This document shows, piece by piece, positions 28,046-36,986 of a DNA stretch of 64,000 nt. This DNA is from Actinoplanes lobatus (GTDB lineage Bacteria; Actinomycetota; Actinomycetes; Mycobacteriales; Micromonosporaceae), in contig NZ_JACHNC010000001.1 of assembly GCF_014205215.1 (NCBI RefSeq), positions 1,865,001 through 1,929,000 on the forward strand, read 5' to 3'. Made by a program: the position numbers and the translations under genes. Position 1 is the first letter of the stretch, and the number at the start of each line of letters is the position of its first letter. Under the pieces are notes generated by a model. That model ran no database searches and was not told where the DNA came from. It worked only from the letters and a program-made list of their open reading frames with translations.

Positions 28046-28825
28046 ATGACGCAGGACCCCTGGAACGGGCCGGGCGGGCACCCGGAGCCACCTCCCACCC
28101 CCGAGCCGGAACCACCGATGCCGATCCCGCCGGAGGAGCCGATCCCGGTGCCGGAGCCGCCGCACACGGCCGACCAGGACACCGCCGAGCATCCGGCGGT
28201 GCCGGGGTGGCAGCAGCCACCCCCGGCCGGTCCGTGGCACGCCCAGCACGAGAAGCCCGGCGAGTGGCAGCACCAGCCGCCGCCCTACCTGGCGTACGAG
28301 CACTCGCCCCCCGCCGAGATCCAGCCCCCGCCCGAGCCGATCTGGCTGGACCCGCCGACCGCCCATCTGCCCCCGGTGACCGACCGGCGGCGCCCGACGG
28401 TGTTCCTCTCGATCGCCTTCGTGGCCACCCTGGCCCTCTGCGGCGGCGGCGCGGTCTCCGCGTACTACCTGCTCCGGGACGCCGACAACCCGGGCGCGCC
28501 GGATCCGGCCACCGCGGTCGACCAGTTCCTCACCGCGGTCTTCACCCAGCAGGACCCGAACGCGGCGCAGGACCTGGTCTGCCGCAAATCACGGGACGAG
28601 GCGAAACTCGCCACCCGGATCAAACAGATCAGCTCGTACGCGGCCGGCTACCCGGGCCCGGCGTTCCGCTGGAACGAGCCGGACGTCGCGAACCGGGACG
28701 ACAAACGGGCGCTGGTGGACGTACAGGTCGTGATGTCGACCGAGGATGAGCGGTCCGCCGCCCAGGACCTCCGGTTCACTGTGATCCGCAAGGCCGGCTG
28801 GCTGGTGTGCGAGGTGTCCGGCTGA
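28046..28825 (+). CDS. Membrane protein with Pro-rich cytoplasmic segment and extracellular DUF4878-like domain
   Basis: 259 residues: about 110 Pro/Glu/His-rich residues, one membrane helix ([21 protein letters not shown] region), then a compact C-terminal domain of about 110 residues ([21 protein letters not shown]...). This domain resembles the cystatin/lumazine-binding-like DUF4878 folds of actinobacterial membrane proteins. The ATG follows GGAGGA. Two domain cysteines (CRKS and the near-terminal VCEVSG) could pair. Divergent from the DUF4177 run; 23 bp before the first ArsA-like gene, so probably its operon leader. Confidence 0.75.
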   Translation: MTQDPWNGPGGHPEPPPTPEPEPPMPIPPEEPIPVPEPPHTADQDTAEHPAVPGWQQPPPAGPWHAQHEKPGEWQHQPPPYLAYEHSPPAEIQPPPEPIWLDPPTAHLPPVTDRRRPTVFLSIAFVATLALCGGGAVSAYYLLRDADNPGAPDPATAVDQFLTAVFTQQDPNAAQDLVCRKSRDEAKLATRIKQISSYAAGYPGPAFRWNEPDVANRDDKRALVDVQVVMSTEDERSAAQDLRFTVIRKAGWLVCEVSG

Positions 28826-28848
28826 CGGGTGGCCGTACCGTTGGGTGC

Positions 28849-29799
28849 ATGGGTGAACACCGCAACTGGCCGGAGCGGCTGCACGTGGTGACCGGCAAGG
28901 GCGGCACCGGCAAGAGCACGGTGGCCGCCGCGCTGGCGCTGGGTCTGGCCGCCGGTGGCCGCCGCACCCTGCTCGTCGAGGTGGAGGGCAGGCAGGGCAT
29001 CGCCCAGCTGTTCGGGCTGGACCCCCTGCCGTACTCGGAACGCCGGGTCGCGACCACCTCCGGCGGCGGCGAGGTGCGGGCGCTGGCGGTGGACGCCGAG
29101 GAGGCCCTCCTCGAGTACCTGGACATGTTCTACAAGCTCGGCGCGGCCGGGCGGGCCCTGCGCAAGGTCGGCGCCATCGACTTCGCCACCACCATCGCCC
29201 CCGGGCTGCGCGACGTGCTGCTCACCGGGAAGGTGAAGGAGGCCACCACCCGGGCGCAGGACGGCCGCCGGTTCTACGACGCGGTGGTCCTGGACGCGCC
29301 GCCCACCGGACGGGTGGGCCGGTTCCTCAACGTCACCGAGGAGACCGCCCGGCTGGTCAAGGTCGGTCCGATCAAGACCCAGAGCGAGAGTGTGGCGTCG
29401 CTGCTGCGCTCACCGATGACCGCCGTGCACGTGGTCACGCTGCTCGAGGAGATGCCGGTCCAGGAGACGCTGGACGCGATCACCGAGCTGTCCGCCCTGA
29501 ACATCCCGGTCGGCCGGGTGGTGGTGAACGGCGCGAGGCAGGCGCTGCTGGCCGAGGGGAAGGTCACCAAGGCCGAGATCAAGCGGGGGCTGAGCGCGGC
29601 CGGGCTGCCCGCGCCGCCGGCGATGGTGAGTCAGCTCACCGCCGAGGCACAGGCCCACCTGACCCGGCGGGAGCTGGAGGAGTCTCTGCGGATGGAGTTG
29701 ACCGAGCTGAACCGGCCGATGGTCGAACTGCCGCTGCTGCCGGACGGGGTCGACCGCCCGGCTCTCGACGAGCTGGCCGCACTCCTCATGCGAGCTTGA
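28849..29799 (+). CDS. ArsA/Get3-like ATPase, first of a pair
   Basis: 316 residues. Deviant Walker A GKGGTGKST begins near residue 16. Switch-like segments are LVEVEGRQGIAQLFG and VVLDAPPTGR. It lacks the duplicated second ATPase half of classical ArsA and the Get3 zinc CxxC. Corresponds to Rv3679, reported to work with the adjacent Rv3680 as a Get3-like pair. No arsenite pump or arsR lies nearby, so an arsenic role is unlikely. The ATG at 28849 is used; an upstream GTG gives an unlikely 14-residue leader. Confidence 0.9.
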   Translation: MGEHRNWPERLHVVTGKGGTGKSTVAAALALGLAAGGRRTLLVEVEGRQGIAQLFGLDPLPYSERRVATTSGGGEVRALAVDAEEALLEYLDMFYKLGAAGRALRKVGAIDFATTIAPGLRDVLLTGKVKEATTRAQDGRRFYDAVVLDAPPTGRVGRFLNVTEETARLVKVGPIKTQSESVASLLRSPMTAVHVVTLLEEMPVQETLDAITELSALNIPVGRVVVNGARQALLAEGKVTKAEIKRGLSAAGLPAPPAMVSQLTAEAQAHLTRRELEESLRMELTELNRPMVELPLLPDGVDRPALDELAALLMRA

Positions 29800-29835
29800 T
29801 CGAGGAAACGTCCGATCAAGACGCACTACCCTGAA

Positions 29836-30984
29836 ATGGTGGCTGATTTGAGCGCTCCACGGCTCGACATCGACGGTCTCCTGGCCGATCCGGCCATCCG
29901 CATCGTGGTCTGCTGCGGAGCCGGCGGTGTGGGGAAGACCACGACGGCCGCCGCGCTCGGGTTGCGCGCGGCCGAGATCCACGGGCGCCGCACGGTGGTG
30001 CTCACCATCGACCCGGCCCGCCGGCTCGCCCAGTCGATGGGCCTGACCGAGCTGGACAACACCCCCCGCCAGGTCAAGGGCATCGACGTGGAGCGCAGTG
30101 GCGGTGAGCTGCACGCCATGATGCTGGACATGAAGCGCACCTTCGACGAGGTGGTCGAGCAGCACACCTCGCCGAAACGCGCCGCCGAGATCTTCGCGAA
30201 CCCGTTCTACCAGGCCATGAGCTCGACCTTCGCCGGCACGCAGGAGTACATGGCGATGGAGAAGCTGGGCCAGCTGCGGGCCGGCGAGGAGTGGGACCTG
30301 ATCGTGGTGGACACGCCGCCGTCCCGGTCCGCCCTGGACTTCCTGGACGCGCCGGCCCGGCTGTCCCGCTTCCTCGACGGCCGGATGCTACGGCTGCTGC
30401 TGGCCCCGGCCCGATCCGGCGGCCGGAGCATGTTCAGCCTGGTCACCGCGTCGTTCGGGCTGTTCTCCCGGGCCGTGCAGAAGATCCTCGGCGCCCAGCT
30501 GCTCACCGACCTGTCCGGTTTCGTGGCGGCGCTGGACTCGATGTTCGGCGGGTTCCGGCAGCGGGCCGACCAGACGTACCAGATCCTGCAGGACCCGCAG
30601 ACCGCGTTCCTGCTGGTCGCGGCCCCGGAGCGGGACGCGATCCGGGAGGCCGCCTACTTCGCCGAGCGGCTGGTGGCCGAGCGGATGCCGCTCGGCGGCC
30701 TGGTGCTCAACCGGATGCACACCACCGAGCCGGGCGGGCTGACCGCCGAGGCGAGCGAGGCCGCGGCCGAGCGGCTGGACGAGACCGGCGACAACCCGGT
30801 CACCGCGGACGTGCTGCGGATCCACGCCGCGCTGCTGCGGCAGGCGGAGCGGGAGGCCGCGGTGGCGGCCGGGTTCACCGAGTCCTTCCCGTCGGTGCCG
30901 GCGGCCTCGGTCGCGGCGCAGCCCGCCGACGTCCACGACGTCGACGGGCTGCGAACGATCGGAGCTCTACTCGCACTCTCCTGA
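29836..30984 (+). CDS. ArsA/Get3-like ATPase, second of a pair
   Basis: 382 residues. Deviant Walker A GAGGVGKTT begins near residue 29, with LTIDPARRLAQSMGL (the ArsA-type DPA switch motif) and VVDTPPSRSALDFLDAP. The hydrophobic insert LLLAPARSGGRSMFS... before FGLFSRAVQKILG is long. It begins 36 bp after the first ATPase gene and matches Rv3680. Its TGA abuts the convergent WblA stop with no gap. Confidence 0.9.
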   Translation: MVADLSAPRLDIDGLLADPAIRIVVCCGAGGVGKTTTAAALGLRAAEIHGRRTVVLTIDPARRLAQSMGLTELDNTPRQVKGIDVERSGGELHAMMLDMKRTFDEVVEQHTSPKRAAEIFANPFYQAMSSTFAGTQEYMAMEKLGQLRAGEEWDLIVVDTPPSRSALDFLDAPARLSRFLDGRMLRLLLAPARSGGRSMFSLVTASFGLFSRAVQKILGAQLLTDLSGFVAALDSMFGGFRQRADQTYQILQDPQTAFLLVAAPERDAIREAAYFAERLVAERMPLGGLVLNRMHTTEPGGLTAEASEAAAERLDETGDNPVTADVLRIHAALLRQAEREAAVAAGFTESFPSVPAASVAAQPADVHDVDGLRTIGALLALS

Positions 30985-31287
30985 TCAGCGGGTGGAGACG
31001 AGCACCTTGTCGGCGCCCTTCTCCCGCAGTGCGGCCTCGAACATCTTCCGCCAGCTCGCCACATGCGGGTGCCTGCGGAGCAGTGCCCGCCGCTCCCGTT
31101 CCGTCATGCCTCCCCAGACGCCGAACTCGATGCGGTTGTCCAGGGCGTCGGCGAGGCACTCGTAGCGGACCGGGCAGCTGCGGCAAATCCTTTTCGCCAC
31201 GTTCTGCTCGGCGCCCTGCACGAACAACGCGTCAGGGTCGCCACTCTGACACGCCGCCATGCTGGGCCAGTCGCTGATCATCCCCAC
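30985..31287 (-). CDS. wblA: WhiB-family iron-sulfur regulator, WblA/WhiB4 type
   Basis: 100 residues. Four cluster cysteines at 13, 35, 38 and 44 bind a redox-sensitive [4Fe-4S]. EFGVWGGMTERERRALLRR is the sigma-factor/DNA contact region. MGMISDW at the start and the FVQGAEQN segment mark the WblA (Streptomyces)/WhiB4 (Rv3681c) subgroup, linked to oxidative stress and developmental or antibiotic control. The GTG at 31287 is preferred by SD spacing. Convergent with the ArsA-like pair and divergent from the penicillin-binding protein gene. Confidence 0.95.
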   Translation of the reverse strand: MGMISDWPSMAACQSGDPDALFVQGAEQNVAKRICRSCPVRYECLADALDNRIEFGVWGGMTERERRALLRRHPHVASWRKMFEAALREKGADKVLVSTR

Positions 31288-31595
31288 GGTAAACGTCCCC
31301 CCTTGCTGTCACCCCCTGACGCCGGCGGCTCCCTGTTCCCCCATGCCGGTCCGGCGTCCGTGTCTCGCCGCACCATCATGCTCTGTAGTTGGGTGATTAC
31401 GCAACGTTGTCACTCAAATACGTATAGGCCGGTAGTTCCGGGCATCTCGACTGAGTAGCAGTGGCCGAACGGGGGTATCTTTGGTGCAGATGTGGGAAAT
31501 CGCTCCGCCAACAGGGGTGACGGGTCACACTCGTATCGGGCGAGGGTGGCTCTCTCGGGGGGCACGCGCGTGCGTTGTTCGCGTACCCTGCTCGC
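31288..31595. promoter_or_regulatory. Divergent control region between wblA and the PASTA penicillin-binding protein gene
   Basis: 308 bp without a credible ORF, and AT-richer than its surroundings near 31380-31440. It must hold both promoters. A short palindrome GTGACGGGTCAC lies near 31517. I cannot assign a known operator or riboswitch. Confidence 0.5.
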
Positions 31596-34007
31596 GTGTC
31601 CTCCTGGTTTCGCAGACGCGATCACAACATCTTCACGAACGCGACCTCGCTTCTGATATGCGGCCTGCTGGCCGGCGTGGTCGTGGCGGCGGCGGCGTTC
31701 CCGGCCGCCGCGATGACCGGCCTCGCGGCCAAGGCGGGCGGTCAGACGTTCGCGAACCTGCCGAGTGAACTCAAAGAGTTCAGCTCACCGCAGATCACCC
31801 GCGTGTACGCGTCCGACGGCAAGACCCAGATCGCCGTGTTCTACGACGAGTTCCGCAGCGACGTGCCGCTGAAGGACATCTCGAAGCACATGCAGGCCGC
31901 GATCCTGGCCGCCGAGGACCGCAAGTTCTACGAGCACAACGGCGTCGACCTCAAGGGCATCGCCCGCGCGTTCGTGAGCAACAACCAGGGTGGCTCGCAG
32001 CAGGGCGCCTCCACGCTCACCATGCAGTACGTGCGGATGTCGCTGGCCTACTCGGCCACCAAGCCGCAGGAGGTGATCGACGCGACGGAGGACAGCCCGA
32101 AGCGCAAGGTCACCGAGATGAAGTACGCGTTGCAGATCGAGAAGCAGCTCACCAAGGACCAGATCCTGGAGCGCTACCTCAACATCGCGCCCTTCGGCAA
32201 CCAGGCGTACGGGGTCTACGCCGCCAGCCAGGTCTACTTCAACAAGAAGCCCAAGGACCTGACCGTCGCCGAGGCCGGCATGCTCGCCGGCATGGTGAAG
32301 GCGCCGAGCGCGTTCAACCCGACCACGCCGAGCGGCAACGAGCAGATCACCGCGCGCCGCGACAACTACATCGTCCCGGCCATGGTCGAGATGGGCGCCA
32401 TCACCCAGGCCCAGGCCGACGAGTCGAAGAAGGCCAAGGTCCCCACCAAGGTCCGCCAGGTGGGCAGCGGCTGCGTCTCGGTGGCGAAGAACCACTGGGG
32501 CTTCTTCTGCGACTACTTCCACCGCTGGTGGCTGAGCCAGGAGGCGTTCGGCGCCACCACGTACGACCGGGACCGCCGCCTCAAGAGCGGTGGCTACCGG
32601 GTCGTCACCACGATGGACCTCAAGGGTGAGGCCGGCGCCCGCCGGGAGATCGCCAAGCGGCAGTCCGACAAGAGCCAGAACGCCCTGCTGCTGGCCGGCA
32701 TCGAGCCCGGCACCGGCAAGGTGCGGCTGCTCGCGACCAACCGCAAGTACAAGCTCGACGACCCGGACAATCCGCAGAACGAGAAGTCCTCGGACCCGAA
32801 GAAGCGGAACAAGGGCATCCGCGGCACCCACCCGTACACGACGAACCCGCTGCTCAGCGGCGGTGGCGACATCACCGGCTACCAGGCCGGCTCGGTGTTC
32901 AAGATCTTCCCGATCATCGCGGCGCTGGAGTCGGGCTACCCGCTCGGCTACACGATCAAGGCGGAGAAGGTCTACCACTCCGGGTACCCGGTCGGTTCCG
33001 GCCCGGCCTCGTGCGGCGGCTACTACTGCCCGAAGAACGCGGGCGGCGGTGGTGAGGGCGTCTACACGATGTGGTCCGCCTTCGCGAAGTCGATCAACAC
33101 GTACTTCATCCCGCTCCAGGAGCGGGTGGGCGCCGACAAGGTGGTCGCGGTCGCCAAGCGCTTCGGCGTCCAGTTCCGCGTGCCCGACCCGGACGCGAAG
33201 TACGCCAACGACCCCGAGTCCGCCCGTAACTGGGGCGCGTTCTCCCTCGGCGTCTCGGCCTCGACCCCGCTCGACATGGCGAACGCGTACGCGACGCTCG
33301 CCGGTGACGGCAAGTACTGCCAGCCGACCCCGGTCGAGCAGATCACCACGCAGGACGGCGAGAAGATCGACGTCGGCAAGCCGCACTGCATCCAGGCCAC
33401 CTCGAAGGACGTGGCCCGGGCCGCCCTCGACGCGGCACGCTGCCCGGTCGGCGACGACGCCCAGCTCGGCGCCTGCAACGGCAACACCGCGGGCGACACC
33501 CGGGGCATCGTGGGGCACCCGGTCTTCGGCAAGTCCGGCACCACCGACGCGTCCAAGACCGCCTCGCTGATCGTGGGCACCACGAAGATCGTCGTCGCGG
33601 GCTACATGGCCAACCCGGACTACCCGGACCACCGGGACCAGATGGACCACCACATCATCAACCCGGCCGTCCAGTTCACCGTCAAGGAGTACATGGAGGG
33701 CAAGGACAAGGAGCAGTTCAAGAAGCCGGGCAGCACCAAGATCGCGTACGGCGAGCAGCGCTCGATCCCGGACGTGAAGTGTGACTCGGTCTCCTCGGCG
33801 CGCAACCGCCTGGAGGACGCCGGCTTCCACGTCTCGACCGGCGCCGAAGTCGACTCGGAGTGCCCGAAGGGCACCGTGGCGGGCACCAACCCGTCCGGCC
33901 GCACGATCAAGAACGGCGCGGTGGTCATGGAGATCAGCAACGGGAAGAAGGAAGAGGAACCGCCGGTTCCCGGCCAGAACCCCAGCACACCACCGAGACG
34001 TAACTAG
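31596..34007 (+). CDS. Bifunctional class A penicillin-binding protein with C-terminal PASTA domain (PonA2 type)
   Basis: 803 residues. A short cytoplasmic tail and membrane helix are followed by a GT51 glycosyltransferase with catalytic Glu107 (AAEDRKFYEH) and QGASTLTMQYVR. The transpeptidase has Ser433 in SVFK, SIN as the SxN motif and KSGTTD as KTG. One PASTA domain (about 720-785, SIPDVKCDSVSSARNRLEDAG) ends the protein. It polymerises and cross-links peptidoglycan. Matches Rv3682 (PonA2) by architecture and neighbours. The GTG at 31596 is the usual family start; 7 extra upstream codons are open. Followed by a strong terminator. Confidence 0.95.
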   Translation: MSSWFRRRDHNIFTNATSLLICGLLAGVVVAAAAFPAAAMTGLAAKAGGQTFANLPSELKEFSSPQITRVYASDGKTQIAVFYDEFRSDVPLKDISKHMQAAILAAEDRKFYEHNGVDLKGIARAFVSNNQGGSQQGASTLTMQYVRMSLAYSATKPQEVIDATEDSPKRKVTEMKYALQIEKQLTKDQILERYLNIAPFGNQAYGVYAASQVYFNKKPKDLTVAEAGMLAGMVKAPSAFNPTTPSGNEQITARRDNYIVPAMVEMGAITQAQADESKKAKVPTKVRQVGSGCVSVAKNHWGFFCDYFHRWWLSQEAFGATTYDRDRRLKSGGYRVVTTMDLKGEAGARREIAKRQSDKSQNALLLAGIEPGTGKVRLLATNRKYKLDDPDNPQNEKSSDPKKRNKGIRGTHPYTTNPLLSGGGDITGYQAGSVFKIFPIIAALESGYPLGYTIKAEKVYHSGYPVGSGPASCGGYYCPKNAGGGGEGVYTMWSAFAKSINTYFIPLQERVGADKVVAVAKRFGVQFRVPDPDAKYANDPESARNWGAFSLGVSASTPLDMANAYATLAGDGKYCQPTPVEQITTQDGEKIDVGKPHCIQATSKDVARAALDAARCPVGDDAQLGACNGNTAGDTRGIVGHPVFGKSGTTDASKTASLIVGTTKIVVAGYMANPDYPDHRDQMDHHIINPAVQFTVKEYMEGKDKEQFKKPGSTKIAYGEQRSIPDVKCDSVSSARNRLEDAGFHVSTGAEVDSECPKGTVAGTNPSGRTIKNGAVVMEISNGKKEEEPPVPGQNPSTPPRRN

Positions 34008-34017
34008 CGCAGACAGC

Positions 34018-34050
34018 GAACGGGCGGGAGAGTCACTCTCCCGCCCGTTC
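34018..34050 (+). terminator. Hairpin terminator after the penicillin-binding protein gene
   Basis: A 16-bp GAACGGGCGGGAGAGT arm (34018-34033) pairs with its near-perfect complement up to 34050, followed by TCTTTG. It lies between convergent genes and may serve both. Confidence 0.85.
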
Positions 34051-34060
34051 TCTTTGCCTC

Positions 34061-34513
34061 TCAGACGAGCTGGCGCCGCACCTCGGCCGCCACCCGGCCG
34101 CCCTCCGCACGCCCCGCCACGGCCGCCTGAACCGCCTTCATGGCCTGACCCATCTGGGCCTTGCCGGTGAAGCCGCCCTCGGCCAGCGCCCGGGTCACCA
34201 GATCGGCGATCTCCGCGTCGGTGAGCTGCTTCGGCAGATAGCGGTCGAGCACCTCGCCCTCGGCCGTCTCCTTGGCCGCCTGCTCGGTCCGGCCGGCGTC
34301 GGCGAAGGCGGTGGCCGCCTCCCGGCGCTTCTTCGCCTCCTTGGTCAGCACCGCCAGCACCTCGGCGTCGGTGAGGTCGCGGGCCTCCTTCCCGGCGACC
34401 TCGGCGGTCCGAACCGCGGCCAGGGCCATCCGCAACGTCGACGTGATCAGGTCGTCCCGGGACTTCATGGCGGCGTGCAGGTCATCGTTCAGGCGGTCTT
34501 TCAACGTTCCCAT
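34061..34513 (-). CDS. GatB/YqeY domain protein
   Basis: 150 residues, entirely the YqeY fold, which resembles the tRNA-binding tail of GatB. Motifs are MGTLKDRLNDDL, ALAAVRTAEV, DRYLPKQLTDAEI, TGKAQMGQAMKAV and the terminal AGRAEGGRVAAEVRRQL. Exact role unproven; thought to act in tRNA-linked amidation or stress. The ATG at 34513 is the family start; an upstream open extension overlaps the divergent gene and is rejected. Only 25 bp separate it from the divergent metallophosphoesterase start. Confidence 0.93.
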   Translation of the reverse strand: MGTLKDRLNDDLHAAMKSRDDLITSTLRMALAAVRTAEVAGKEARDLTDAEVLAVLTKEAKKRREAATAFADAGRTEQAAKETAEGEVLDRYLPKQLTDAEIADLVTRALAEGGFTGKAQMGQAMKAVQAAVAGRAEGGRVAAEVRRQLV

Positions 34514-34538
34514 GGACGGAGAAACTACCCTTGCGGGC

Positions 34539-35432
34539 ATGCGTAAGCGCTCCCTTATTTCGGCCGCCGCCACACTCACCGCACTGGGCGGCGCGACGCT
34601 CGCCTATGCCGCACTCGTCGAGCGGAACATGTTCACGCTCCGGCGCTTCGACGTACCGGTGCTGGAGCCCGACGCCGAGCCGCTGCGCATCCTGCACCTG
34701 AGCGACCTGCACATGATGCCCGGCCAGCGGCGCAAGCAGGAGTGGGTGGCCGCGCTGGCCGGCGCCGACCCGGACCTGGTGGTGGTCACCGGCGACAACA
34801 TGGCCGACCCGGACGCGATCCCCGGCGTGCTGCGCGCCCTCGACCCGCTGCTCGGCCTGCCCGGCGCGTTCGTCTTCGGCTCCAACGACTACCGCGGCCC
34901 GGTCTGGAAGAACCCGCTCCAGTACCTGCTGCCCGACCGGGAGTACGTGCAGGGCGTCGACCTGCCGGCCGAGGACCTGCGCGCCCGCTTCGTGGACGCC
35001 GGCTGGGCCGACCTCAACAACGCCCGCACCGTCGTGAAGGCCGGCGGCCGCTCGATCGAGATGGCCGGCGTCGACGATCCGCACATCGAACGCGACGACT
35101 ACCCCTCGGTGGCCGGCCCGATCAGCAGCGGCGCCGACCTGCACCTCGGCGTCACCCACACCCCGGCCAAGCGGGTGCTGGACGGGATGGCCGCCGACGG
35201 GTTCGCCCTCCTGCTGGCCGGCCACACACACGGCGGCCAGGTCTGCGTGCCGGTCTACGGGGCGCTCACCACCAACTGCGACCTGCCCACCTCGATGGCC
35301 AAGGGCCTGCACCGCTGGCCCGGGTCGGACGCCTTCCTGCACGTCTCCGCCGGATTGGGCACCCACCCGACCGCACCGATCCGCTTCGCCTGCCGCCCGG
35401 AGGCCTCGCTGCTCACCCTGATCCCGCGCTGA
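34539..35432 (+). CDS. Membrane-anchored metallophosphoesterase (Rv3683/YkuE type)
   Basis: 297 residues with an N-terminal signal-anchor (KRSLISAAATLTALGGATL). Calcineurin-type metal motifs are HLSDLHMM, VTGDN, GSNDY in place of the more common GNHD, a later THTP and AGHTHGGQ. The YkuE relatives act on phosphodiester or phospholipid-type substrates outside the membrane; the substrate here is not known. It follows the PonA2-type gene in mycobacteria too. The ATG at 34539 gives the anchor at the terminus. Confidence 0.9.
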   Translation: MRKRSLISAAATLTALGGATLAYAALVERNMFTLRRFDVPVLEPDAEPLRILHLSDLHMMPGQRRKQEWVAALAGADPDLVVVTGDNMADPDAIPGVLRALDPLLGLPGAFVFGSNDYRGPVWKNPLQYLLPDREYVQGVDLPAEDLRARFVDAGWADLNNARTVVKAGGRSIEMAGVDDPHIERDDYPSVAGPISSGADLHLGVTHTPAKRVLDGMAADGFALLLAGHTHGGQVCVPVYGALTTNCDLPTSMAKGLHRWPGSDAFLHVSAGLGTHPTAPIRFACRPEASLLTLIPR

Positions 35433-35506
35433 CCAGCGGTTTTCCGTTTCAGGGATACCGGTTGCAGGAGCCCCCGAAGCCTCCGCTAGTATTTATCTCG
35501 CAGCGA

Positions 35507-35583
<77 letters not shown>

Positions 35584-35596
35584 GAGTTGCAGCAGG

Positions 35597-35632
35597 TCAG
35601 GCCCGGATACCGGAAACGGTAGCCGGGCCTGA
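35597..35632 (+). terminator. Hairpin terminator after tRNA-Pro
   Basis: TCAGGCCCGG and TACCG arms pair with their complements around a GAAA tetraloop, followed by ATTGTTTC. Confidence 0.85.
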
Positions 35633-35797
35633 ATTGTTTCTCCTCCCGGGATTTCCGGTAGGCCGAACGGCCCACACAGCTAGCCGCCTTGCGATTCGCC
35701 ACGTTCGTTGTCGTCTGGCACGAACTGGGGAGCTAGCCAATTGATCAACATTGCTAGCTTCTTTCGGTCAGTGCCCCCTCGCACGAGGAGATACACG

Positions 35798-36238
35798 ATG
35801 ACCACCAAGCAAAAAGTCGCCGCCGGAGCTTTTTCGGTGATCGCGGCGACCGCGACCCTTGCCGGGGTTGCCAGCCCGGCCCAGGCCGCTTACCCGACCA
35901 CTACCTTCACCTTGAAGTACGGCAACAGCTACGCGTCCGGCAACATCGCCTGGCAGAACCGGAGCGTAAGGCTCACCGGTAACATCGCGGTCACCGCCGG
36001 CAACTGTCGGTGGATTGAAGCTGGCACCTACTACCTCGACAGCAAGGGCGAGCACTACATCGACGGTGACGCGCGAGGCCCCTACTGCAACAGCGGCAGC
36101 TCGACGATGATCGATCAGTTCGACTTCACCGTGCCGGCCGACATCTCCGGTGGGGCCGAGATGGTGAAGGTCGAGTTCGGCGAGGACTTGGTCAACCCCT
36201 TTGTCTCCAAGAAGTGCTTCAAGGCGACGCCCTGCTGA
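35798..36238 (+). CDS. Small secreted protein, unknown
   Basis: 146 residues with a clear Sec signal peptide (cleavage after SPAQA, about residue 33). The mature part is about 113 residues, rich in Tyr/Gly/Thr, probably all beta, with cysteines in NCRW, PYCN and two near the C-terminus (KKCFKATPC) that could form two disulfides. No family recognised. The ATG follows GAGGAG at a good distance. Codon use is less GC3-biased and the gene stands alone beside tRNA-Pro, which hints at acquired sequence. Confidence 0.75.
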   Translation: MTTKQKVAAGAFSVIAATATLAGVASPAQAAYPTTTFTLKYGNSYASGNIAWQNRSVRLTGNIAVTAGNCRWIEAGTYYLDSKGEHYIDGDARGPYCNSGSSTMIDQFDFTVPADISGGAEMVKVEFGEDLVNPFVSKKCFKATPC

Positions 36239-36565
36239 GCAGGTTGATCTGACGCTGGACCCTTCGAGCAAGACCGCCGGCCGATGGCGTGCGGTACAGC
36301 ACGGCCGGAACACCGAGAATCCCGCCGCAACAGATCAGCGGTGTCGGCATGGGCACGAACAGGACAGGGCGACGCCGGACCCACCAGCCCGTAACCCGAC
36401 GCCGAGGCTGTCGTTGTTCCCAGCGTTCGTACTTACCTCTCGCGGCTGCATGCATACCGGTTGCGACAGGTGAGGGCCGGTCTCCGGAAACGGAGAGCCG
36501 GCCCTGATCCGTTTGGGGGCTGTTCGCTGACGCCGGGCCCTCGTCGATGGCCCGGCCGGTGATTC
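36239..36565. other. Gene-free interval
   Basis: 327 bp between the small secreted protein gene and the next gene. Apart from the hairpin at 36473-36505 I see no gene, RNA or repeat. Confidence 0.5.
36473..36505. terminator. Hairpin terminator
   Basis: AGGGCCGGTCTCCG pairs with its complement around GAAA, with one mismatch near the base. It lies between convergent genes and closely resembles the tRNA-Pro terminator at 35597-35632. Confidence 0.75.
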
Positions 36566-36835
36566 TCAGAGGGCCAGCTGCGGTCCGACCGTGCGCAGGG
36601 CCATCTGCTGGGGGACGGCGTAGGGCCCGATCATCGACTCCACCACCGGGGCGATCGACGGGCGATCGGAGAGCTGCATGAGCCGCGTGGCGCGGGCGAG
36701 CGAACCGGTTTCGCCGTCGCGGAAGCCCTCCCGGTAGCCACGCTCGTAGCGCTCGCCGCGGCCCAGCGCGCGGCCGAGGGCGAAACACGAGGATCCGGCG
36801 AGGGCGAGCAGGAAGAGCATCGCGAAGGGTGTCAC
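36566..36835 (-). CDS. Small membrane-anchored protein, unknown
   Basis: 89 residues: one N-terminal hydrophobic helix (FAMLFLLALAGSSCFALG), then a charged Arg/Glu/Gly segment (GRGERYERGYREGFRDGETG) and an amphipathic C-terminus. The GTG at 36835 has AAGGA about 8 nt upstream; an ATG at 36823 is possible. Divergent from pyrE. No family recognised. Confidence 0.65.
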   Translation of the reverse strand: MTPFAMLFLLALAGSSCFALGRALGRGERYERGYREGFRDGETGSLARATRLMQLSDRPSIAPVVESMIGPYAVPQQMALRTVGPQLAL

Positions 36836-36986
36836 AGAAACTATCCTTCCGGGCGCGGGCCAGTAATCAGGCGAAAGCTACACCAAACAGACATACGTTG
36901 CGTCGGATCGGTGATCGAATACGCCTTCGGGTGACCGCGAGGGGCGGCGTCCACCCGCCATCACCGGCCTGACAAGCTGGGACCTT

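Noticed and set aside
28849..30984. Arsenite efflux system
   Set aside because: The ATPases are ArsA-like in fold only; no arsB, arsC or arsR lies nearby and neighbours match the mycobacterial Get3-like pair.
31440..31595. Riboswitch upstream of the penicillin-binding protein gene
   Set aside because: I could not match conserved elements of any known class; it would need a covariance-model scan.
31785..33830. 681-codon minus-strand ORF opposite the penicillin-binding protein
   Set aside because: Val/Arg/Leu/His-rich antisense of a well-supported bifunctional PBP.
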